A stretch of 6,180 nucleotides of DNA, taken from positions 1-6,180 of the forward strand of contig CAUDYH010000083.1 of the NCBI GenBank assembly GCA_958453575.1. Direction: 5' to 3'. This DNA comes from an uncultured Collinsella sp. (GTDB lineage Bacteria > Actinomycetota > Coriobacteriia > Coriobacteriales > Coriobacteriaceae). The notes under the pieces are model-generated. The model did not search any database. It was not told the origin of the DNA and saw only the letters and a list, made by a program, of their open reading frames with translations. How positions within the stretch are numbered: position 1 is the stretch's first letter; each line of letters starts with the position of its first letter. A program made the position numbers and the translations under genes. This document shows, one piece after another, positions 1 through 5,407 of this stretch.

Positions 1-819
1 GCAGGCGAATCCTTCATGGTCACGGTGCGAAACGACGGCAACACGTTGCTGACCGCCGGCACGATCGATCTGTACCGAGAGGGCTCCAGCCAGCCGTTCT
101 CCAGCGCATCCATCGGATTCGGAGCGAACGCACGCATGGCTTCGATCTACGATCCAGAGCTTGCCGAAGATACTTCGGCCAACGACATGGCACACGTAAA
201 GTACGCGCTCGAGACGCTGGGCGCGCGTTTTGCAACGCACCCGCTGGTAGCCGACAACGGCAACGCCGTGCTGGCACCGGGCTGCACAGCACAGTTCCGC
301 CTGAGCTTCGCCATCCCAGAGAGTTGGAGCGACGAAGTGGGCAAACGCGTAACGCTGTATGCGAAGGCACGTAATCTGGTGGCGCTCGATCCCGTGACGC
401 TCGAGGAAATTCGACCGGGCGCAAACTCGACGCTGGGTGCCGTACTGCACGAGCTTCATGTGCCCGACGCGGCATGCGAACGCTCAGAAGTTCAGGTCGG
501 CGTATGCGACAGCGCGGATACGACAGGGCTTCACGACGCCCCGATGACGGCAGACGGCGATGGTGGCTCGAGTGGAGGTGGTTCCGACGGAAGCAGCTCC
601 GGTGGCGGCAGTGGCTCTGGCAGCGGCAAGGACCACGGCAATAACAAGCGCTCCGAAAAAGCGGGCGCGCTTGCGGGCACGGGCGATGTCAACGCTCCCC
701 TTACGGCAGCCGCCACAGCACTCGCAGCGGCAGGCGCCGGCCTCGTCGCCTACAGCGCCCGCCGCACGGCGCTCGAAAACGACACCGCCGATGAGGTCAA
801 TTCTGATAAGCCTCACTAG
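1..819 (+). CDS. C-terminal part of a sortase-anchored surface protein (5' end outside window)
   Basis: The frame is open from base 1 to the TAG at 817-819, giving 272 visible residues; the ATG at 16 is probably internal because in-frame coding precedes it. Residues 1 to about 150 form a beta-rich Ig/CARDB-like module, beginning with a VTVRNDGNTLL stretch of the kind seen in stalk repeats of adhesins. Residues about 184-210 are a flexible Gly/Ser linker. A sorting signal follows: LAGTG at residues 224-228 (bases 670-684), a hydrophobic Ala-rich segment at about 232-253, and Arg-Arg at 254-255. The tail after the Arg pair is 17 residues and acidic, longer than usual. A sortase would cleave between Thr and Gly and attach the protein to peptidoglycan. 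The second motif residue is Ala, not Pro; LAXTG is the form known for class E sortases of high-GC actinobacteria. The ligand is unknown. The anchor is well supported; the adhesin role is inferred. Confidence 0.85.
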   Translation, partial: AGESFMVTVRNDGNTLLTAGTIDLYREGSSQPFSSASIGFGANARMASIYDPELAEDTSANDMAHVKYALETLGARFATHPLVADNGNAVLAPGCTAQFRLSFAIPESWSDEVGKRVTLYAKARNLVALDPVTLEEIRPGANSTLGAVLHELHVPDAACERSEVQVGVCDSADTTGLHDAPMTADGDGGSSGGGSDGSSSGGGSGSGSGKDHGNNKRSEKAGALAGTGDVNAPLTAAATALAAAGAGLVAYSARRTALENDTADEVNSDKPH

Positions 820-854
820 CTCTCAGTTACCTTTGCGAGAGACGCCGACTCGGC

Positions 855-901
855 TCATCGAGCACCAAAATGGGCTGGTTCTGAATACCCAGAGCCAGCC
901 C
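855..901. repeat. Terminator-associated repeat, copy 1
   Basis: This 47-nt stretch aligns without gaps to 1898-1944, with 38 identical positions. The first 16 bases, TCATCGAGCACCAAAA, are identical in both, and the hairpin arms (GGCTGG...CCAGCCC) are also shared. Each copy lies just past the 3' end of a minus-strand gene. The identical flank extends beyond what an intrinsic terminator needs, which suggests a duplicated terminator cassette or a dispersed genomic repeat. Confidence 0.7.
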
Positions 902-904
902 ATT
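867..904. terminator. Intrinsic terminator between convergent genes
   Basis: Arms at 869-883 and 890-904 pair over 15 positions around a 6-nt loop. One position (879/894) is a G-T wobble on the plus strand and an A-C mismatch on the minus strand. On the minus strand the hairpin is followed by TTTT (870-867), and it begins 6 nt past the TAA of the membrane-protein gene, so it mainly ends that operon. It also lies 49 nt past the surface-protein stop, but the plus strand has only a poor T-tract, so termination in that direction would be weaker. Confidence 0.75.
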
Positions 905-909
905 ACGCA

Positions 910-1494
910 TTAAATGTCGTCAGATGAGTCGAGTTCTGCCTCGATCTTGGCGCGACGCTTTTTCGCCGTGAAGAACGATGCACACAGAGCGGCGAATGTG
1001 GCTATGAAAATCGTTACCCCGCAAGCCGCGCCCGTCGCCAAGTTCGCTGCCCAAAAGACATCTTCGAACGGCACGATCTGCACCTCCGCGATGCAGCGCA
1101 TCGCCGCAATGACAAGCGTGCTCGTCACCCCGCTAATACAACAGACGAGCAGGAAGTATCCGACAGGAAGATGCTCGGTTTGCCCAAAACGGTTGGTATC
1201 GACATAGCCCTTTCGCGTTTGCAGCACAGCGCAAATAAACATCACGATAACAAGCCATGCGTACATGGCGGCCTCAAACGGCGTTGCAAAGAGATGCGGC
1301 ATTTCGCTGGCATCGCTGTGAATCCACGCAACCTGACGAGCCAAAATTTCGTAGAAAAGAATCATCAACATGCCCCACGAAAGCAGATAAAAGCCAATCT
1401 TGTAGATCTTCGCGTTCTCGGCTTCCAGGCGCTCGTCTTTTGGACCGGCATATTCACGCCACTTTTGCACGATTTTCAGATCTTCATATTTCAT
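910..1494 (-). CDS. Four-pass membrane protein paired with an XRE regulator
   Basis: This is a 194-aa protein ending in TAA. An amphipathic, charged N-terminus (residues 1-30, with PKDERLEAENAK) precedes four hydrophobic segments at about 31-51, 73-92, 112-132 and 147-175. The C-terminus is basic then acidic (KKRRAKIEAELDSSDD), which fits both ends facing the cytoplasm. No catalytic motif or transporter signature is visible. The architecture, with a DER-containing N-terminus before the first helix, resembles small membrane proteins of the DUF6773 type that sit beside XRE regulators; this family link is from memory and unverified. The ATG at 1494-1492 is chosen because AGGAG lies 6 nt upstream. 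Only 9 nt separate it from the regulator stop, so the two genes are an operon. The protein may be the effector or a signal-sensing partner of the regulator; its function is unknown. Confidence 0.85.
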   Translation of the reverse strand: MKYEDLKIVQKWREYAGPKDERLEAENAKIYKIGFYLLSWGMLMILFYEILARQVAWIHSDASEMPHLFATPFEAAMYAWLVIVMFICAVLQTRKGYVDTNRFGQTEHLPVGYFLLVCCISGVTSTLVIAAMRCIAEVQIVPFEDVFWAANLATGAACGVTIFIATFAALCASFFTAKKRRAKIEAELDSSDDI

Positions 1495-1506
1495 AGTGGA
1501 CTCCTA
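1495..1506 (-). promoter_or_regulatory. Ribosome binding site overlapping the upstream stop codon
   Basis: On the minus strand the regulator stop TAG (1506-1504) is part of TAGGAG (1506-1501), giving a strong AGGAG exactly 6 nt before the membrane-protein ATG. A ribosome ending on the regulator therefore sits on the initiation site of the next gene, which implies translational coupling and matched output of the two proteins. Confidence 0.8.
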
Positions 1507-1734
1507 AAGAGCGTTAGGGTCGGCGTCGATCTCGTCTTCCCAAAACAGATCGTTCAACGTAACGCGCAGCGCCTTACAGATTGCCACGCACAAATTGAGC
1601 GTGGGGTTGTAGCCGCCCGCCTCGATAAGGCCGATGGTTTGGCGCGTAACGCCCACGGCTTGGGCTAAGTCAGCTTGCGAAAGGCCAACCGCCGCGCGTG
1701 CCGCCTTCATGCGTAGGTTCTTTTTGCCCGGCAT
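1504..1734 (-). CDS. Small XRE-family HTH transcriptional regulator
   Basis: This 76-aa protein is almost entirely one HTH_3 (Cro/C1-type) domain. Residues 9-64 run from MKAARAAVGLSQ through the recognition-helix region VGVTRQTIGLIEAG and the YNPTL turn to the closing VTLNDLF. The short acidic tail (WEDEIDADPNAL) has no ligand or dimerisation domain. This compact type, with the RQTI...E.G.YNP pattern, is common in Firmicutes and Actinobacteria as an autoregulator of an adjacent membrane-protein gene. The start at 1734 is chosen over an in-frame ATG at 1797 because AAAGGA lies 6 nt upstream of it and because the predicted promoter places the upstream ATG before the transcript start. It is first in the operon with the membrane protein. 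It probably represses its own promoter through the half-sites at 1756-1822, an inference from position and symmetry. Confidence 0.92.
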   Translation of the reverse strand: MPGKKNLRMKAARAAVGLSQADLAQAVGVTRQTIGLIEAGGYNPTLNLCVAICKALRVTLNDLFWEDEIDADPNAL

Positions 1735-1755
1735 GGAGTTCCTTTCGTAAATGTG

Positions 1756-1822
1756 GACAGATATCCGTTGCAACATGACAGAAATATATTGCATCAATCA
1801 AAAGATGTCAACTATATCTGTC
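1756..1822. promoter_or_regulatory. Candidate operator: three GACAGATAT-like half-sites
   Basis: GACAGATAT at 1756-1764 is a perfect inverted repeat of ATATCTGTC at 1814-1822. A third half-site, GACAGAAAT (8 of 9), lies at 1777-1785 in the same orientation as the first and exactly 21 bp (two helical turns) from it. A perfect 8-bp palindrome, GTTGCAAC, lies between those two at 1767-1774. The sites flank the -35, overlap the -10 and cover the early transcript, so a protein bound there would block the promoter. The small HTH protein encoded downstream is the obvious candidate ligand, but binding is inferred. Confidence 0.6.
1783..1811 (-). promoter_or_regulatory. Sigma-70-type promoter of the XRE/membrane-protein operon
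   Basis: On the minus strand a perfect TTGACA (-35, 1811-1806) and TATATT (-10, 1788-1783) are separated by 17 nt, in a locally AT-rich stretch. Transcription should start near 1776, leaving an untranslated leader of about 40 nt before the regulator ATG at 1734. Confidence 0.85.
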
Positions 1823-1897
1823 ATTATGGAAATCATGCTCGTCATTGCGCGCACGACGCCCCGCTGTGCCCGAAACCGCGCGAGGCACTGACCCTGT

Positions 1898-1944
1898 TCA
1901 TCGAGCACCAAAAAAGGCTGGCCCCGATAACTCGGAGCCAGCCC
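1898..1944. repeat. Terminator-associated repeat, copy 2
   Basis: This is the second copy of the 47-nt element also found at 855-901. The flank TCATCGAGCACCAAAA is identical. The inner hairpin differs, but some changes are compensated: T-A at 882/891 in copy 1 is C-G at 1925/1934 here. Pairing is therefore retained while sequence drifts. Confidence 0.7.
1910..1943 (-). terminator. Intrinsic terminator of the lipoprotein gene
   Basis: On the minus strand a 12-bp stem (1943-1932 with 1927-1916, one G-U pair) closes a 4-nt loop and is followed directly by six T residues (1915-1910). It lies about 30 nt past the TAA at 1973-1975, which supports that TAA, not the upstream TAG, as the original gene end. 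It also separates the lipoprotein transcript from the regulator promoter. Confidence 0.9.
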
Positions 1945-1972
1945 TGAGTCGCCTGACGTAAGAATCGCGGCG

Positions 1973-3001
1973 TTACTTGAGCTTCAGTGCCTCCATCATG
2001 GGCACGGCGGCATCCCAGTCGATCTTCCAGCCAATCGACACGCGGACGGTCTCGCCCGTCGCGGGAGCCGTCGCAAACAGCGTATGGCCGTTGTCGGGAC
2101 CGGTAAAGCGCAGCCACGTTATGCCGTTGTACTCGACCTGGTCGGTTGTTGTCTCCTTGCCTTCGTAGACCTGCTCTAGGCTTGCAACCTCTTCCTCCGG
2201 CGAGCGCGGGAAGATGCTGATGTTCAGGCGTCCTCCAGTCTCGTCGTGGAAGAAGTTTGCCTTTTCGCGCTATTCGTCGGACGAATCCAGCGTGTACCCA
2301 TCGGCGGCCTCGATGCTGTACGATGCGCAGTCGATGCCCGTTAAATCTGCCTTCTCGCCAGAATCGGCCACGCCGCCGGCCGCCTTGAACTCCTTGGTCT
2401 CGCATCCCGTGGTGTCAAAGTGCATGGCCTCATGATTCTTGGCGGGGGCGTAAGCGTCTACGAACTCGACAGTGATGGGCCCGTAGTACGCCGTCTTGGG
2501 CGCCCAGAAATACACGTACTCAACGGTCTCGCCCGGACCGATATCTGGCCTCTTGGAAAGATCGATGCCCTCGTGAAGCTCATCGGGAGCCTCACTTGCA
2601 ACGTAGTCGAGCACGGCCGCCTTGCCGGAAGTAAACAACGGGTCGCCTGCCTCAAGATCGCCTTGGGCAGCATGCACGTTAAAGGAACTGAACGTCCTGT
2701 TCTTTGTGTTGTTGTTGGTAATCTTGATGTGCAGGTAAAAGCCGTCCTGCTTCTTGGCATCACCGCGATAGAACGTACCGTGAGCCAACGACTCATAGGT
2801 AATGCCAGCCACCTCGACCGTCTGCGACTCATAGGCCTTGGCCTTCTTGGACTTCTCCTGCACAGGCGCGCTACCACCCGAGCTGCCAGCCGAGCCGCTC
2901 GGAGCACTACCGCCGCAGCCGGCAAGCGTACACGCCAACACAGCCGAAAGCGTCACGGTGGGAATTCCTAACAGCAGCTTCTTCGTCATGGGCTTCATCA
3001 T
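1973..3001 (-). pseudogene. Lipoprotein gene with an in-frame amber codon
   Basis: The start at 3001 has AAAGGAG 8 nt upstream; a second ATG follows directly. Residues 1-29 are a lipoprotein signal: Lys-Lys, a hydrophobic core and the lipobox LAGC with the lipidated Cys at 29. A Gly/Ser and Lys-rich linker leads to a beta-rich domain (about residues 50-185, with GFYLHIKITNNNTKNRTF) resembling DUF4352/DUF5067-type extracellular modules. A second domain starts near residue 220. Codon 244 is TAG (2272-2270). Past it the same frame reads for 98 more residues of clear protein (REKANFFHDETGG... to ...AVPMMEALKLK) to a TAA with a terminator behind it. The intact product would be 342 aa; the truncated one is 243 aa and lacks most of domain 2. 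CAG (Gln) or TAC/TAT (Tyr) are plausible ancestral codons. No in-frame start lies soon after the TAG. The cause could be a nonsense mutation, a sequencing error or readthrough. Its role at the cell surface is unknown. Confidence 0.85.
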
Positions 3002-3144
3002 CCTCACCGCTCCTTTCGCTTGCAGCTCATCCGTTGCCCGAGGCCTTCGCCGTCCCCGTGGCATCGGCTTCCACTATGAGCGTATGACGAAACGCGGCGC
3101 CGGCGAAGTGACCCACGGCCCAAATAACGACCCGACAGCGTTCC

Positions 3145-3188
3145 TTATGGGCCAAAGGGACTCACACACGCACGCCCGTGGCCCATAA
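3145..3188. repeat. 10-bp inverted repeat
   Basis: TTATGGGCCA (3145-3154) is a perfect inverted match to TGGCCCATAA (3179-3188) across a 24-nt spacer. It is not followed by a T-tract on either strand, so it is a poor terminator. A related direct copy, CACGGCCCAAATAACGA (3114-3130), matches 3177-3193 at 13 of 17 positions. An operator role for either divergent gene is possible but unproven. Confidence 0.5.
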
Positions 3189-3207
3189 AACGAGACGCTT
3201 GTCCCAA

Positions 3208-3223
3208 TGTTCGATTCGGAACA
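3208..3223. repeat. Small palindrome sharing TGTTCGAT with the SOS-like box
   Basis: TGTTC and GAACA form a 5-bp dyad around GATTCG. The TGTTCGAT at 3208-3215 is repeated exactly at 3264-3271. On the minus strand it contains one CGAAC half-site. Its function is unknown. Confidence 0.35.
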
Positions 3224-3255
3224 ACAATCCGCACGACACGTTTTACCCGTTAATC

Positions 3256-3269
3256 CGAACGATTGTTCG
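3256..3269. promoter_or_regulatory. Candidate LexA (SOS) box upstream of the topoisomerase operon
   Basis: CGAACGATTGTTCG is a perfect CGAAC-N4-GTTCG palindrome, the core of the LexA/DinR site known in Bacillus subtilis and in actinobacteria such as Mycobacterium. It lies upstream of the -35 (roughly -65 to -52 relative to the predicted transcript start), further out than most LexA operators. LexA control is therefore an inference from sequence alone. Confidence 0.5.
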
Positions 3270-3285
3270 ATGGATTTCGTGTTGG

Positions 3286-3314
3286 TTGGAATCGCCTATG
3301 GGCTGGGCTATGCT
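3286..3314 (+). promoter_or_regulatory. Probable promoter of the topoisomerase operon
   Basis: TTGGAA (3286-3291) and TATGCT (3309-3314) are separated by 17 nt, each matching the consensus hexamer at four of six positions. The transcript would start near 3321 and have a leader of about 48 nt. No other pair in this region fits as well. Confidence 0.6.
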
Positions 3315-3345
3315 ACCTTGACTATCTATATGACTTAAACGCAGC

Positions 3346-3352
3346 AAAGGAG
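3346..3352 (+). promoter_or_regulatory. Ribosome binding site with unusually long spacing
   Basis: AAAGGAG is the only strong anti-Shine-Dalgarno match, but it ends 16 nt before the ATG at 3369. Only a weaker purine run (GAGAGAGCGAG) lies between. No in-frame start codon lies closer to it, and the protein N-terminus fits its family, so the ATG at 3369 is retained. Confidence 0.6.
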
Positions 3353-3368
3353 CACCGAGAGAGCGAGT

Positions 3369-5362
3369 ATGGCAAAAAACACCGCAAACTATGGTAACGA
3401 CAGTATCCGCCAGCTCAAGGACGAGGAGCGCGTACGCCTGCGCCCCGCCGTCATCTTTGGCTCGGACGGGCTCGACGGCTGCGCACATGCCGCCTTCGAG
3501 ATCCTGTCCAACGCCGTTGACGAGGCGCGCCAGGGCTACGGCAAGCTCATCACCCTCACCGCCTTTCGCGATGGTTCTATTCAGGTAGAGGACAACGGTC
3601 GCGGCTGCCCGCTCGACTGGAACCCTTCCGAGAAGCGCTTTAACTGGGAGCTCGTCTTTTGCGAGCTCTACGCCGGCGGCAAATACAATAACAACCAGGG
3701 CGGCGACTACGACTTCTCGCTCGGTACCAACGGCCTGGGCTCGTGCGCGACCCAGTACGCATCCGAGTACATGGACGTCACGGTTTGGCGTGACGGCAAC
3801 AAGTACTCCCTGCACTTTAAGAAGGGCAAGGTCGTTGGTGCCAAAAAGAAAGCGCTTGAGATTGAGCCCAGCGACGAGGACCGCACCGGCACCACCATCA
3901 AGTGGCGCCCCGATCTTGAGGTCTTTACCTCCATCAGCATTCCCCACGATTGGTATCGCGAGACCATGCGCCGCCAGGCCGTGGTCAACGCCAACGTGAC
4001 CTTCCGCCTGCGCATCGAGGGCGACGAAGGCGAATTTACCGAAGAGGATTTTTGCTACCCCAAGGGCATCGAGGACTATGTGCTCGAGAAGGTCGGTGCC
4101 GACTACCTTACCGAGCCCTTCTTTATCGAGGCCGACCGCCGCGGTCGCGATCGCGAAGACCTGCCCGATTACAACGTAAAAATCACTGCTTGCATGTGCT
4201 GCTCACTTTCATGATGCAGGAGTACTACCACAACTCATCGTGGCTCGAGAACGGCGGTTCGCCCGAGAAGGCGGCCCGCAGTGCTCTGACCAGCGCCATC
4301 GACGCCTACATCAAGCAACAGGGCAAGTACAACAAAAACGAGAGCGGCATTAAGTGGCAGGACGTCCAGGACTGTCTGGTGCTAGTGACCAACTGCTTCT
4401 CCACCCAGACGTCTTACGAAAACCAGACTAAGAAGGCCATCAACAACCGCTTTATCCAGCAGGCCATGACTGCCTTCTTTAAGGAGCGCCTCTCGACCTA
4501 CTTGATCGAGAACAAGGACGCCGCCAATAAGATCATGGAGCAGGTGCTCATCAACAAGCGCTCGCGCGAGAACGCCGAGAAGACGCGTCAGAGCATCAAA
4601 ACCAACCTGCAGCAGAAGACCGACATGGCCAACCGCGTGCAGAAGTTCATCGACTGCCGCTCCAAGGACAAGACCCGTCGCGAGATCTACATCGTAGAGG
4701 GCGACTCGGCAGCAGGCGCCATTCGCACCTCGCGCGATGCCGAGTTCCAGGGTGTTATGCCCGTCCGCGGCAAAATCCTCAACTGCCTGAAGGAGGACTA
4801 CCCGCGTATCTTTAAGTCCGACATCATCATGGACCTTATGCGCGTGCTGGGCTGCGGTGTGGAGATCAAGGACAAGCGCATCAAGAACCTTGGCGCCTTC
4901 GACCTGGACAACCTCAACTGGAACAAAGTCATCATCTGTACGGACGCCGACGTCGACGGTTATCACATCCGCACACTCGTGCTCACCATGCTCTACCGCC
5001 TGGTGCCCACGCTTATCGACGAGGGCTACGTGTATATCGCCGAGTCACCGCTCTACGAGATCAACTGCAAAGAAAAGACCTACTTTGCCTACACCGAGCT
5101 CGAAAAGAACGGCATCCTCAAAGAGATCGGCGACCAGAAGTGCTCCATCAACCGCTCCAAGGGTCTTGGTGAGAACGACCCGGACATGATGTGGCTCACC
5201 ACCATGAACCCAGAGACGCGTCGTCTGATCAAGGTGGAGCCCGAGGACGTCACCATAATGGAAACCATGTTCAACCTGTTGCTGGGCAACGACGAGGCGG
5301 GCCGCAAGCGCCATATCTCGGAGCACGGCAAAGAGTACCTGGACCAGCTGGACCTGCAGTAA
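3369..5362 (+). pseudogene. Type IIA topoisomerase B subunit (GyrB/ParE-like), split by a frameshift
   Basis: Read across the break this is a protein of about 664 aa, normal for this divergent GyrB/ParE-like family. It holds the ATPase and TOPRIM parts of a type IIA topoisomerase. The first frame (3369-4214, 281 aa) has the Bergerat ATP site: FEILSNAVDEA with Glu44, Asn48 and Asp51, DNGRG from Asp75, GTNGLGS at 119-125, and GTTIKWRPDLEVF. The second frame (to TAA 5360-5362) carries the QTK loop (4424-4432), the TOPRIM residues EGDSA (4697-4711) and DADVDG (4943-4960), and RSKGLGE, where gyrase has YKGLGE. Every catalytic motif is intact. A net loss of one base (or gain of two) near 4200-4211 breaks the transducer region: frame 1 ends at TGA 4212-4214, which overlaps an ATG at 4211 in the second frame. 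A 383-aa C-terminal half could thus be made by reinitiation. Alternatives are a recent mutation or a sequencing error. Forty-five bases separate it from the A-subunit gene, so they form an operon. Confidence 0.9.
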
Positions 5363-5407
5363 CAGCAAATCGATAACGACGGCCCATAAGAAGTTCAAGA
5401 GGAAATC

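Larger units (their letters stand above)
3002..3368. other. Intergenic region between divergent genes
   Basis: These 367 bp separate the minus-strand lipoprotein gene from the plus-strand topoisomerase operon. The half near the lipoprotein (3002-3110) holds its ribosome site (AAAGGAG, 3016-3010) but no convincing promoter. From 3111 on the region has a 10-bp dyad, two palindromes built on GTTCG/CGAAC, and the topoisomerase promoter. No protein with credible family features is encoded here on either strand. Confidence 0.7.

Noticed and set aside
1735..1797. An upstream in-frame ATG that would add 21 residues to the XRE regulator
   Set aside because: It lies upstream of the predicted transcript start, and the added residues show no family similarity. 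The ATG at 1734 has a good ribosome site.
2270..2272. Amber codon read as pyrrolysine or by a recoded genetic code
   Set aside because: Neighbouring genes end at ordinary TAG codons (817-819 and 1504-1506), the gene is not a methylamine methyltransferase, and nothing in the window suggests recoding.
2420..2971. Plus-strand open frames opposite the lipoprotein gene (also 2214-2435, 1977-2168 and 2838-3188)
   Set aside because: The minus strand carries a signal peptide, lipobox and continuous protein-like sequence with its own ribosome site. The plus frames have no such support.
3002..3064. An upstream start at 3064 for the lipoprotein
   Set aside because: It would place an Arg-rich 21-residue stretch before a textbook lipoprotein signal peptide, and the AAAGGAG site points to 3001.
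3318..3346. TTGACT at 3318-3323 as a -35 element
   Set aside because: The sequence 17 nt downstream (GCAGCA) is not a -10, and the hexamer overlaps the start site predicted from the better TTGGAA/TATGCT pair.
4178..4211. Programmed -1 frameshifting at the A5 run (4178-4182) or at CTTTCA (4206-4211)
   Set aside because: Neither gives an in-frame X_XXY_YYZ heptamer with plausible tRNA re-pairing, and frame-1 residues up to about Cys277 still look family-like, so slipping at the A run would be too early.
4382..4966. A 194-codon minus-strand open frame opposite the TOPRIM region
   Set aside because: It is antisense to conserved EGDSA and DADVDG coding sequence, with a composition typical of a shadow frame. 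The same holds for the minus frame at 3243-3947.
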